From Tabrizicola thermarum (GTDB lineage: Bacteria > Pseudomonadota > Alphaproteobacteria > Rhodobacterales > Rhodobacteraceae): a stretch of DNA of 64,000 nt. Under the pieces are notes generated by a model that worked only from the letters and a program-made list of their open reading frames with translations, was not told where the DNA came from and did no database searches. The position numbers and the translations under genes are program-made. The stretch covers positions 124,001 to 188,000 of the forward strand of contig NZ_QMJY01000083.1 of NCBI RefSeq assembly GCF_003574395.1, written 5' to 3'. Positions 44,790 to 55,432 of the stretch are shown one piece after another (position 1 is the stretch's first letter; the number at the start of each line of letters is the position of its first letter).

Positions 44790-46301
44790 ATGCTGTCCGT
44801 CGTCGACAATCGACCGTTTCCCGTGGCACCGCGCGCCTTCAATCTGGCCGGGCATGTTCTGGCGCGGGCGGACCGCTTCGGCGACAGGCCGGCGCTGACC
44901 CTGCTCGGACCGGATGGTGACGAAACGCTCAGCTTCGCGCAGCTGACGCGGCTGACCCAGGGCGCTGCAACCGCGCTTTCAGCCTTCGGTCTGGTTCCCG
45001 GAGATCGGGTGCTCCTGCGTCTGGGGAACAGCCTGGCCTTCCCGATCCTTTTCCTTGGCGCGCTCTGGGCCGGGCTGGTTCCGGTGCCGACCTCGGCCGC
45101 CCTGACCGGGCGCGAGATCACCCGGCTGTCGGCCCTTGTCACCCCCCGACTGGTGGTGGCCGATCCCGGCATCGCCCTGCCCGATATGCCGATCCCCTGT
45201 CTTTCGCCCGATCTCGCGACCTGGGCCGAGCTGCCGCCCGCGCCCCTGCACCTTGGCGATCCGGGGCGGGAGGCTTATGTCATCTTCACCTCCGGCACCT
45301 CCGGCCAGCCGACGGCCGTCAGCCATGCCCACCGCGCCATCCTGGCCCGGCAGTCCATGCACAAGCATTGGGAGGGCCTGGGCGAGGGCGACCGGATCAT
45401 GCACGCCGGGGCGTTCAACTGGACCTACACGCTGGGCACCGGGCTTCTGGACCCCTGGACCCTGGGCGCGACCGCGCTGATTCCGGCAGCGGGCACCTCT
45501 GCGGCCGATCTGCCCGCGCTCTTGCAGCGCAGCCGCGCCACCATTCTGGCCGCTGCCCCCGGTGTCTATCGCCAGCTTCTGCGCAACGAAATGCCCCCAC
45601 TCCCCCATCTGCGCCACGGCCTGTCGGCGGGCGAGGCGCTGCTTCCTGCCTTGCGCGACCAGTGGCGCGCCCGCACCGGCACCGATCTGCACGAGGCGCT
45701 GGGGATGACCGAAATCTCGACCTATGTCTCCGGCTCGCCCGACCGACCGGCACCAGAGGGCAGCGCGGGCTATGTGCAACCGGGCCGCCATGTCGCCATT
45801 CTGGGCGAAGCGGACACACCCCTGCTTCGCGGTGAGATCGGTGAGCTGGCGGTGTCAACAGAAGACCCCGGCCTGATGCGCGGCTATCTCGGCCAGCCGC
45901 CGCCGCAAGGCCAATGGTATCGCACCGGCGACGTGGCGCGGATGGCGGCGGATGGCGCAATCACCCATCTGGGGCGCAAGGACGACCTCTTGAACGCAGG
46001 CGGCTTCCGGGTCTCGCCGACGGAAGTCGAAGCCGCCTTCCAGGACTGTCCGGGCCTGCAGGCCTGCGCGGCGGTCCAGATCGAGCCCAGGCCCGGCACC
46101 ACGATCATCGCGCTGTTCTACGAGGCTTCGTGCGCCATCGACGAGAACCTTCTGCACCAATGCGCGGAAAAGACCCTTGCCCGCTGGAAGCAGCCAAGGC
46201 ACTACCAGCGCCTCGACGCCCTGCCCCGCACCGCAAGCGCCACGGGCACCGGCAAGCTGATCCGCAAGGCGCTGGCCGCCCGCTACAGGAGACCCGAATG
46301 A
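44790..46301 (+). CDS. AMP-dependent acyl-CoA synthetase/ligase (ANL superfamily)
   Basis: 503 aa. ATP-phosphate loop YVIFTSGTSGQPTAV, the aromatic/GMTE core motif LHEALGMTEIS, WYRTGDVAR, the hinge GRKDDLLNAGGFRVSPTEVE and a C-terminal GTGKLIRKAL lysine. It activates a carboxylic acid as acyl-AMP and then acyl-CoA. Shape and length resemble medium-chain or aromatic acyl-CoA ligases; the substrate cannot be read off. First gene of an operon with ATGA overlap to the DsbA-like gene and under likely control of the divergent XRE-cupin regulator. Confidence 0.85.
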   Translation: MLSVVDNRPFPVAPRAFNLAGHVLARADRFGDRPALTLLGPDGDETLSFAQLTRLTQGAATALSAFGLVPGDRVLLRLGNSLAFPILFLGALWAGLVPVPTSAALTGREITRLSALVTPRLVVADPGIALPDMPIPCLSPDLATWAELPPAPLHLGDPGREAYVIFTSGTSGQPTAVSHAHRAILARQSMHKHWEGLGEGDRIMHAGAFNWTYTLGTGLLDPWTLGATALIPAAGTSAADLPALLQRSRATILAAAPGVYRQLLRNEMPPLPHLRHGLSAGEALLPALRDQWRARTGTDLHEALGMTEISTYVSGSPDRPAPEGSAGYVQPGRHVAILGEADTPLLRGEIGELAVSTEDPGLMRGYLGQPPPQGQWYRTGDVARMAADGAITHLGRKDDLLNAGGFRVSPTEVEAAFQDCPGLQACAAVQIEPRPGTTIIALFYEASCAIDENLLHQCAEKTLARWKQPRHYQRLDALPRTASATGTGKLIRKALAARYRRPE

Positions 46302-46945
46302 CCACCGGCCCCATTCGTCTGGACATCTTCTCGGACCCGGTCTGCCCCTGGTGCTATGTCGGCAAGGCCAACCTCGACCGCGCTCTGGCCGATCACCCCG
46401 ACCACCCTTTCGTGATCCGGTGGCATCCGTTCCAGCTGAACCCGGACATGCCCGCAGAAGGCGTGGCAAAACGTGCCTACCTGGAGCAGAAGTTCGGTGG
46501 CAAGGACCGCGTCGAAGCGATCCACGAACGCCTGCGTGAGGTCGCCCGCGCCGCCGGCGTCGCCATGGACCCCGACCGACCGCAGCGGTTGCCGAACACG
46601 CTGAACGCCCACCGCCTGATCCACTGGGCGGGGATCGAGGGCGTGCAGGGCGCCGTGGTGGATGCCCTGATGCGCGCCTACTGGGCGGAAGGGCGCGACA
46701 TCGGCGACATTGAAACCCTCGCCGGAATTGCAGGCGAGAACGGCATGAATCGCGCGGCCACGCTGCGCCTGCTGCGCTCTGACGCCGATGCCGACGATAT
46801 CGCCGCCCGCGACCAGGACGCCCGCCACAAGGGGGTGACCGCCGTGCCGACCTTCCTGATCGCGCAGCAATATGTCGTCAGCGGCGCACAGCCGCCCGAG
46901 ACCTGGGGCAAGGTCATCGAAGAGCTGACAGGCCGCGCCGAGTGA
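46298..46945 (+). CDS. DsbA-family oxidoreductase (FrnE-like)
   Basis: 215 aa thioredoxin-fold protein. Cys16 and Cys19 in DPVCPWCYVGKANL form the active CxxC; the cis-Pro loop is GVTAVPTFLIAQQYVVSGAQ. No signal peptide, so it is the cytoplasmic FrnE/2-hydroxychromene-2-carboxylate isomerase-like group rather than a periplasmic DsbA. The start overlaps the ligase stop. In the operon with the acyl-CoA ligase and MFS it may take part in an aromatic or thiol-dependent step; that is inference. Confidence 0.85.
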   Translation: MTTGPIRLDIFSDPVCPWCYVGKANLDRALADHPDHPFVIRWHPFQLNPDMPAEGVAKRAYLEQKFGGKDRVEAIHERLREVARAAGVAMDPDRPQRLPNTLNAHRLIHWAGIEGVQGAVVDALMRAYWAEGRDIGDIETLAGIAGENGMNRAATLRLLRSDADADDIAARDQDARHKGVTAVPTFLIAQQYVVSGAQPPETWGKVIEELTGRAE

Positions 46946-48144
46946 TGCGGTCCCGCCCCTCCCAGACCGAATTCGTGGCGCTGGTCGCCATGCTGTTCGC
47001 CACCATCGCGATCTCGATCGACGCGATGCTGCCCGCCTTGCCCGAAATTGCCGCGACCCTCTCGCCCGAGACGCCTAACGCCGCGCAACTTGTCGTCACC
47101 AGCTTTGTCCTCGGGATGGGCATCGGCACCCTTTTCACCGGTCCCCTTTCCGACGCCTTCGGTCGCAAGCGCGTGATCCTCGTGGGCTCCGGCCTCTACG
47201 CCCTTTGCGCCCTCGCCTGCTATTTCGCGCCCAGCCTTGAAATCCTGCTGGCCGCACGCCTGTGCCAGGGCCTTGCCGCAGCCGCCCCCCGCACTGTGGC
47301 CATTGCGATGGTGCGCGACCTTCACTCGGGGCGCGAGATGGCGAGGATCATGTCCTTCGTGATGATGATCTTCACCATCGTCCCCGCCATCGCGCCCCTG
47401 ATGGGCCAGGGCATCATCGCCCTGGGCGGCTGGCAGTCGATCTTCCTTGCCTACATCCTCTTTGCCGGTCTCTCGATGCTCTGGCTGGGTCTTCGGCAGC
47501 CCGAGACGCTTCCGGCTGCCAACCGTCGCCCGCTTCACCTCGGCACCCTGTGGAGCGGAACGAAACACCTCTTCACCCATCGCATCGTTCTCGTCTCCAC
47601 GCTCCTCCAGACATTGACGCTGGCCTGCCTCTTCGCCACGCTTTCCAGCCTGCAAGGCATCTTCGAACGCCAGTTCGACCGGGCCGAGAGCTTCCCGCTC
47701 TGGTTTGCCCTCATCGCTGTGGCGTCGATGAGCGGCAGTCTCCTCAACTCCCGCATCGTGATGACGCTGGGGATGCGCCGCGTTGTGCGGCGCACCTATG
47801 CGGGTGTGCTGATCCTGTCGCTGATGGCCCTTGGCACCTTCACAAGCCTCGCATCGGGCAACGTCAGCTTCGCCATGCAAATGATTTGGAGCATTGGCCT
47901 TTTCTCGATGATGGGTCTCACCATCGGCAACCTCAACGCCCTGGCGATGGAACCGCTGGGCCACATGGCGGGCCTTGCCGCGTCGGTGATCTCCTCGCTG
48001 GCGACGGTCGGTTCGGTGATCCTCGCCATCCCGATCGGCCTTGCGTTCAACGGCACCTCGACGCCCCTCATCCTTGGCGTCACGGTCCTGACCGCGATCA
48101 ATCTGATCCTGTCGCTGAAGACCCTGGGCGAGCCGCGCGCCTAG
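46945..48144 (+). CDS. Bcr/CflA-type MFS drug exporter
   Basis: 399 aa, twelve membrane helices. ISIDAMLPALPEIAATL in helix 1 and TGPLSDAFGRKRVILVG after helix 2 are Bcr/CflA signatures, with a second loop VRDLHSGREMARIMSF. The ATG at 46945 forms TGATG with the DsbA-like stop; a GTG at 46942 is an alternative. Exports drugs or organic acids across the inner membrane. As third gene of the ligase operon it may export the ligase substrate or product. Convergent with mfd, overlapping it by four bases. Confidence 0.85.
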   Translation: MRSRPSQTEFVALVAMLFATIAISIDAMLPALPEIAATLSPETPNAAQLVVTSFVLGMGIGTLFTGPLSDAFGRKRVILVGSGLYALCALACYFAPSLEILLAARLCQGLAAAAPRTVAIAMVRDLHSGREMARIMSFVMMIFTIVPAIAPLMGQGIIALGGWQSIFLAYILFAGLSMLWLGLRQPETLPAANRRPLHLGTLWSGTKHLFTHRIVLVSTLLQTLTLACLFATLSSLQGIFERQFDRAESFPLWFALIAVASMSGSLLNSRIVMTLGMRRVVRRTYAGVLILSLMALGTFTSLASGNVSFAMQMIWSIGLFSMMGLTIGNLNALAMEPLGHMAGLAASVISSLATVGSVILAIPIGLAFNGTSTPLILGVTVLTAINLILSLKTLGEPRA

Positions 48145-51100
48145 CCCTTCTTTCCGGCCTTCACCACTTCGGCCAGATCGCGGGCAATGTTGAACGCTCC
48201 CTTGATCCGGTCGGCTTCCGTTTTCATCTCGCCGGCAAGCACGATCCGGTTGCCGTTCACCCGCGCCGCTGGGCCTTGCGCTTTCAGGAAGTCCACCAGA
48301 CCCGCCGGATTGGCGAACTTGTCGTTGTGGAACTGGATCGTCGCGCCCTTCGGTCCCGCGTCCAGCCGGGAAATCCCCGCCCGCTTGCACATCGCCTTGA
48401 TGCGCACGATCAGCATCAGCGTGTTCACTTCCTTCGGCAGCGGCCCGAACCGGTCGATCAGCTCGGCCGCGAACCCTTCAAGCTCTACCTTGGTCGTCAG
48501 CGAGGACAGGCGTCGATACAGCCCCAGCCGGATGTCGAGATCGGGTATATACGTCTCGGGGATCATCACCGGCACCCCGAGGTTCAGCTGCGGCGACCAG
48601 TCGTCGTCGATACTGGTCAGACCCTGCAGCTCGCCGGATTTGATCTTGGCGATCGTTTCCTCCAGCATGTACTGGTAAAGTTCATAGCCCACCTCGCGGA
48701 TATGGCCCGACTGCTCCTCACCCAGCAGATTGCCTGCGCCGCGGAGGTCGAGGTCATGGCTGGCAAGGTTGAACCCCGCGCCCAGGCTGTCGAGACTGCC
48801 CAGAAGCCGCAGCCGTTTCGTCGCCTGCGGCGTCAGCGGCGCGCGGGGCTTGGTCGTCAGATAGCAATAGGCGCGAGTCTTGGACCGCCCCACCCTGCCC
48901 CGGATCTGATAGAGCTGGCTTAGCCCGAACATATCCGCACGGTGGACAATCATCGTGTTCGCCGTAGGAATATCCAGGCCACTCTCAACAATCGACGTCG
49001 CCAGAAGCACGTCATACTTGCCGTCGTAGAACTGGTTCATCCGGTCATCCAGCTCGCCCGCCGCCAGTTGCCCATGCGCGATGACATATGTCGCCTCGGG
49101 GACGTGGGTCTTCAGGAAATCCTCGATCTCGGGCAGATCGGCGATGCGGGGCACGACGAAGAACGTCTGCCCGCCGCGATAGCGTTCGCGCAGGATCGCC
49201 TCGCGGATCGTGACCGTGTCGAATTCGGAAACGTAGGTGCGGATCGCCAGCCGGTCCACCGGGGGCGTCGCGATGATCGACAGATCGCGCACGCCGGTCA
49301 GGGACAGCTGCAAGGTCCGCGGGATCGGCGTCGCGGTCAGGGTCAGGACATGGACCTCCGACCGCATTTCCTTCAGCCGTTCCTTGTGGGCGACGCCAAA
49401 ATGCTGTTCCTCGTCGATGATCAGAAGCCCCAGCTTCTTGAAACTCACGCCCTTGGCCAGCAGCGCATGGGTGCCGACGACGATGTCAACCGACCCGTCC
49501 GCCATTGCCGCCCGGGTGGCATTGGCCTCCTTCGCTGGAACAAAGCGCGACAAGGGTTTGACCGAAATGGGAAATCCTCGGAACCGCTCGGCAAAGCTGC
49601 GATAGTGCTGGCGCGCCAGCAGCGTTGTCGGGCAGATCACCGCAACCTGCATCCCCGACAGCGCCGCCACGAAGGCCGCCCGCATCGCGACCTCGGTCTT
49701 GCCGAAGCCGACATCGCCCACGATGAGGCGGTCCATGGGTGAACCCTTTTCGAGGTCTGCCACCACATCGGCAATCGCCGCAAGCTGGTCGTCGGTCTCC
49801 TGATAGGGGAAGCGGGCCGCGAAGGCCTCCCAGATCGAATGCGGCGCCTCCAGGATCGGGGCGTGGCGCAAGGCCCGTTCGGCCGCGACCCGCATCAGCC
49901 GGTCGGCGATTTCCCTGATCCGTTCTTTCAGCCGGGCCTTCTTCGCCTGCCAGGCCCCGCCGCCGAGGCGGTCGAGAAGCCCCTCTTCATGCCCATAGCG
50001 GCTGAGCAGCTCGATGTTCTCGACCGGCAGATAGAGTTTCGCGTTCTCGGCATATTCCAGCGCCACGCAGGCATGGGGCGCGCCAAGGGCGGTGATCGTC
50101 TCGATCCCCAGATAGCGGCCCACGCCGTGTTCCACATGCACCACCAGATCGCCCGGGGACAGCGTGTCCACCTCGCGCAGGAAGTTGTCGGCCTTGCGCG
50201 TCCGGCGCGGCTTTGCGGTCAGCCGTTCGCCCAGCACGTCCTGTTCCGAAATCACCGCAAGGCCTGGCGCCACGAACCCCGCTTCCAGCGGCCAGACCAC
50301 CAGAAACAGCCCACCCTTCCCCTCGGGCACCTCGCGGAAATCCGCGATTTCCCTGGCGCCGGTCACACCATTGTCGGCCAGAAGTCCCTTCAACCGCTCG
50401 CGCGCGCCCTCGGACCACGAGGCGATGACCACCTGCGCCGTCTGCGCCAAGGTCTGAACATGTTCGGCCAAGGCAGCGAAAAGATTGATCTTCTCCTGCT
50501 GACGCTCGGGCGCGAAGTTCCGTCCGGCCCGCGCGCCCACATCCAGGACACCGGGCCCCGGCGACTGCGGCAAGGGCGAAAGCTGCACCACCCGGTGCCC
50601 GGCGATCGCCTGTTCCCAGGCCGCATCGTCCAGATACAGCTCCTCGGCCGGCACCGGCTTGTAGACCGTATCGATCCGCCCCCTGGCCCCCATGGCCTCG
50701 TGCCGCGCATCGTAGCTGTCCGCGATCCCCTCCCACCGCGCCAGCCGTGCGGCCGTCACCTGGTCGTCCAGCACCACCGAAGCGCCCGGCAGATAGTCGA
50801 AGATCGTCTCCAGCCGCTCATGGAAGAAGGGCAGCCAATGCTCCATCCCCTGGTGCTTGCGGCCGGCGCTGACCGCCTCATACAGCGGATCGTCCGTCCC
50901 CGCCGCGCCGAAGGCGATGCGGTAGTTCTGCCGGAACCGTGCGATCGCGGCCTCGTCGAGGATCACCTCGGAAACGGCGGAAAACTCGACCCTTTTCAGC
51001 TTTTCCGTGGTCCGCTGCGTTTCCGGGTCGAACCGCCGCGCGCCATCCAGAACGTCGCCGAAGAAATCCAGCCGGATCGGCCCGCCACGCCCGGGCGGAA

Positions 51101-51587
51101 AGATGTCCACGATGCCGCCCCGCAGGGCATAATCCCCCGGTTCGGCCACTGTAGATACAGGCGTGAACCCCATCCGCGCGAGGAACCCCTTCAGGCGCGC
51201 CTCGTCAACCCTCTCTCCCACCGAGGCCCGGAACGACGCCGCCCGCACCACCTCGCGCGTCGGAACCTTCTGTGTCGCGGCGTTCAGCGTGGTCAGCAGC
51301 ACGAAAGGCCCTGACAGCCCGTCGGCCAGTGTGGCGAGCGTCGCCATGCGCCGCGCCGAGATTTCGGGGTTGGGGCTGACCCGGTCGTAGGGCAGGCAGT
51401 CCCAGGCCGGGAAGTCCAGCACCACGGCCTCGGGCGCCATGACGGCCAGCGCCGCGCGCATCGCCTCGGCCCGCTTGTCGTCGCGCGCGATGTGGATGAC
51501 CGCCCCGCCCCGCGCCAGTTCGCGCTGAAGGATGCGGGCATCGAACCCTTCGGGTGCCCCGCCCATCAAGATGCGTTCAGCGGTCAT
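48141..51587 (-). CDS. mfd: Transcription-repair coupling factor
   Basis: 1148 aa. UvrB-homology region at the N-terminus, RNA-polymerase-interaction domain (GDLVVHVEHGVGRYLGIETI), then a RecG-like SF2 translocase with GDVGFGKTEVAMRAAF (Walker A), DEEQHFGVAHKERLK (motif II), TLTATPIPRTLQLSL (motif III) and the regulatory C-terminal domain. It removes stalled RNA polymerase and recruits UvrA. It lies 17 bases downstream of a small membrane-protein gene on the same strand. Two GTA(G/T)ATAC motif copies lie within it, at 48545 and 51151. Confidence 0.97.
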   Translation of the reverse strand: MTAERILMGGAPEGFDARILQRELARGGAVIHIARDDKRAEAMRAALAVMAPEAVVLDFPAWDCLPYDRVSPNPEISARRMATLATLADGLSGPFVLLTTLNAATQKVPTREVVRAASFRASVGERVDEARLKGFLARMGFTPVSTVAEPGDYALRGGIVDIFPPGRGGPIRLDFFGDVLDGARRFDPETQRTTEKLKRVEFSAVSEVILDEAAIARFRQNYRIAFGAAGTDDPLYEAVSAGRKHQGMEHWLPFFHERLETIFDYLPGASVVLDDQVTAARLARWEGIADSYDARHEAMGARGRIDTVYKPVPAEELYLDDAAWEQAIAGHRVVQLSPLPQSPGPGVLDVGARAGRNFAPERQQEKINLFAALAEHVQTLAQTAQVVIASWSEGARERLKGLLADNGVTGAREIADFREVPEGKGGLFLVVWPLEAGFVAPGLAVISEQDVLGERLTAKPRRTRKADNFLREVDTLSPGDLVVHVEHGVGRYLGIETITALGAPHACVALEYAENAKLYLPVENIELLSRYGHEEGLLDRLGGGAWQAKKARLKERIREIADRLMRVAAERALRHAPILEAPHSIWEAFAARFPYQETDDQLAAIADVVADLEKGSPMDRLIVGDVGFGKTEVAMRAAFVAALSGMQVAVICPTTLLARQHYRSFAERFRGFPISVKPLSRFVPAKEANATRAAMADGSVDIVVGTHALLAKGVSFKKLGLLIIDEEQHFGVAHKERLKEMRSEVHVLTLTATPIPRTLQLSLTGVRDLSIIATPPVDRLAIRTYVSEFDTVTIREAILRERYRGGQTFFVVPRIADLPEIEDFLKTHVPEATYVIAHGQLAAGELDDRMNQFYDGKYDVLLATSIVESGLDIPTANTMIVHRADMFGLSQLYQIRGRVGRSKTRAYCYLTTKPRAPLTPQATKRLRLLGSLDSLGAGFNLASHDLDLRGAGNLLGEEQSGHIREVGYELYQYMLEETIAKIKSGELQGLTSIDDDWSPQLNLGVPVMIPETYIPDLDIRLGLYRRLSSLTTKVELEGFAAELIDRFGPLPKEVNTLMLIVRIKAMCKRAGISRLDAGPKGATIQFHNDKFANPAGLVDFLKAQGPAARVNGNRIVLAGEMKTEADRIKGAFNIARDLAEVVKAGKKG
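48545..48552. repeat. GTA(G/T)ATAC motif copy 8
   Basis: Palindrome GTATATAC within mfd, encoding Thr-Tyr-Ile-Pro with the rare codon ATA. Confidence 0.6.
51151..51158. repeat. GTA(G/T)ATAC motif copy 9
   Basis: GTAGATAC near the 5' end of mfd; on the coding strand GTA TCT ACA (Val-Ser-Thr). Confidence 0.6.
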
Positions 51588-51604
51588 GGTCAGGTGCGAC
51601 GCTA

Positions 51605-53253
<1,649 letters not shown>

Positions 53254-53730
53254 TCAGCCCTCGGACGGCGCGGTCCTTTCCGCCTTCTTCTCCCACCGGC
53301 CCGACTCTTCGGACCAGTATTGCGCCGCGTGACCGGCGCCGGTCATCGCCTTCCACTGGGCGCGCGCTACGGCCAGACGGTCCGGGTCGTTGCCATCGAA
53401 CAGGACCCAGACCCGCTCCATCGCCCTGATCTCGGCATCGCTGGCATCCGCGCCATCGACAAGGGCCAGCACCCTGGCCCCGTTCGTGGGCGCGCCAAGA
53501 CCCAGCAGCACCGGCTGATCGGCATCATGCGGGCCGCCTTGCAGACCATGCGGCAGAAAGGACTCATCGCCACCTTTCAGCCAGAGCGCCGCATCGAGCC
53601 GCTCCAGCTCTGCGGGATCTGTGCCACGCACCATCACGCGCCAGCCCTGCGCCAGCGCACGCGGGGCGTTGATCGCCAGCGTATCGGCAGGGGCCGATTG
53701 CATCAGATGGAAGAACATCACCGTGCCCAT
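53254..53730 (-). CDS. holC: DNA polymerase III chi subunit
   Basis: 158 aa. VMFFHLMQSAPADTLAINAPRAL, the ALWLKGGDESFLPHGLQGG segment, PVLLG and the VWVLFDGNDPDRLAVAR motif follow the HolC pattern; the tail SGRWEKKAERTAPSEG is flexible. Chi links the clamp loader to single-strand-binding protein. Encoded 82 bases downstream of pepA on the same strand, the usual pepA-holC order. Its stop is adjacent to the convergent hemB stop. Confidence 0.88.
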   Translation of the reverse strand: MGTVMFFHLMQSAPADTLAINAPRALAQGWRVMVRGTDPAELERLDAALWLKGGDESFLPHGLQGGPHDADQPVLLGLGAPTNGARVLALVDGADASDAEIRAMERVWVLFDGNDPDRLAVARAQWKAMTGAGHAAQYWSEESGRWEKKAERTAPSEG

Positions 53731-53812
53731 CAGGGTCCGCTCGTCCTGTCTCCGAGGCGTCTTCCTGACATCGCGCGACCCGGCACCGCGCAGCCCGGAC
53801 CGCGCAGGAGCC

Positions 53813-55282
53813 TCACTTCTCGAACCGGTCGCGGATCAGCCGATCCAGCGCCATGACCCCCCAGCCCGTCGCCCCCTTGGGAGCCAGCGTCGACTCCGAT
53901 TTCAAAAGCGCGGTCCCCGCGATATCCAGGTGGCACCAGGGTGTCCCGGGCTTGACGAAGCGTTGCAGGAACTGCGCCGCGGTAATCGCCCCGCCGTCGC
54001 GGCCGCCGACGTTCATCATGTCGGCTATGCGCGACTTCAGCTTGGCGTCATAGGCTTCGCCCAGGGGCATCCGCCAGGCACCCTCGCCTTCGGCCTTGGC
54101 GGCGGCAAGGAAGGCGTTGCACAGATCGTCGTTGTTGGAAAAGACCCCGGTGTTCTCGTGGCCAAGCGCAACGATGATCGCGCCGGTCAACGTGGCAAGG
54201 TCGATCATGCCGGTCGGCTTGAACCGCTCCTGGGCATACCACATCACATCGGCCAGCACCAAACGCCCCTCGGCATCGGTGTTGATGACCTCGATCGTGT
54301 CGCCCTTCATCGACTTCACGACATCCCCGGGACGCTGCGCGCGCCCGTCCGGCATGTTTTCCACCAGCCCGACAAGGCCCACCACATTCGCCTTGGCCTT
54401 GCGCAGCGCCAGCGTCCGCATGACCCCGGCCACGACGCCCGCGCCGCCCATGTCCATCGTCATCTCTTCCATGCCGCTTGCAGACTTGATCGAGATGCCG
54501 CCGGTGTCGAAGACCACGCCCTTGCCGATCAGGGCAAACGGCGCCTCGCCCTTCCTGCCGCCGTGCCATTGCATGACGACCACCTTCGAGGGGCTTTCCG
54601 ACCCCTGCCCCACGCCGATCAGGGCCCCCATGCCCAGCTTCATCAACTCGTCTTCCTCCAGGATCTCGACGTCAAGGCCAAGCTCCTGCATTGCGGCAAG
54701 ACGGGCGGCGAAATCGTGCGTTGTCAGCACGTTGGCGGGTTCGTTCACCAGGTCGCGGGTGAAGAACACACCTTCCGCAACGGCAGCCATCGGGGCGGCT
54801 GCCCTGGCCACGGCCTCGGGGTTGGTCGCCATCAGCGTCACCGGGCCGGGCGCGGTCTTCTCGCCGCTCTTGTGCGTGTCGAAATCGTAGGCGCGCATGG
54901 CCAGGCCAAAGGCCATGTCGGCCGCGCGCGGATGCCCCTCGGCCAGCAGCAGCGACCCGGCTGCACCATGCGTCCGCGCGACCGCAGCCCCCGCCTTGCG
55001 CGCCTGGGCCTGGTCCGCCTTCTTTCCCAGCCGGATCAATTGCACCGCATCTGCCGCCATCCCGGGCGGAAAGGCCAGATCCATCGCCTCGCCGGGCTTC
55101 AGCTTGCCAAAGGCTTCCGACCCGTAGGCCCGCGACAGGGCGCCTTTTGCCAGCCGGTCAAGGCGGCGAAAGCCGGGGCTTGGCGGCTGGCCGGGCTCGG
55201 CAAGGACCGCGATGCGACCCGTCTGCCTGGAAAGGGCCTCAAGATCGGTGGCCTGGAACTGGATCGGCAGGGGCTTTGGCAT
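53813..55282 (-). CDS. pepA: Leucyl aminopeptidase (M17)
   Basis: 489 aa. The C-terminal catalytic domain has IGKGVVFDTGGISIKSASGME (Lys and Asp ligands), MDMGGAGVV and the signature NTDAEGRLVLADVMWY, with GAIIVALGHENTGVF after it: the bimetal site and catalytic Lys/Arg of M17. The N-terminal domain is shorter than in E. coli. It releases N-terminal residues and, in some species, PepA also binds DNA. The ATG at 55282 gives a compact N-terminus. holC follows. Confidence 0.92.
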   Translation of the reverse strand: MPKPLPIQFQATDLEALSRQTGRIAVLAEPGQPPSPGFRRLDRLAKGALSRAYGSEAFGKLKPGEAMDLAFPPGMAADAVQLIRLGKKADQAQARKAGAAVARTHGAAGSLLLAEGHPRAADMAFGLAMRAYDFDTHKSGEKTAPGPVTLMATNPEAVARAAAPMAAVAEGVFFTRDLVNEPANVLTTHDFAARLAAMQELGLDVEILEEDELMKLGMGALIGVGQGSESPSKVVVMQWHGGRKGEAPFALIGKGVVFDTGGISIKSASGMEEMTMDMGGAGVVAGVMRTLALRKAKANVVGLVGLVENMPDGRAQRPGDVVKSMKGDTIEVINTDAEGRLVLADVMWYAQERFKPTGMIDLATLTGAIIVALGHENTGVFSNNDDLCNAFLAAAKAEGEGAWRMPLGEAYDAKLKSRIADMMNVGGRDGGAITAAQFLQRFVKPGTPWCHLDIAGTALLKSESTLAPKGATGWGVMALDRLIRDRFEK

Positions 55283-55432
55283 CTTGCTCTCTCGTCTGGT
55301 CAGGTTTTCCGCCCTTCGGCGGGGGCTTGCCGGGACGCTACAACCCTGACCGGCGCTTGGCCAGATAGCAGTTTTCGCCGCCGGTGAATTCCGCTAGGGT
55401 CCGCCCCAGATGTAGTAGAGGCCGGGTCGGGC

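Noticed and set aside
46678-48390. 570-aa minus-strand open frame opposite the MFS gene
   Set aside because: Highly charged repetitive translation, antisense to a clear twelve-helix transporter.
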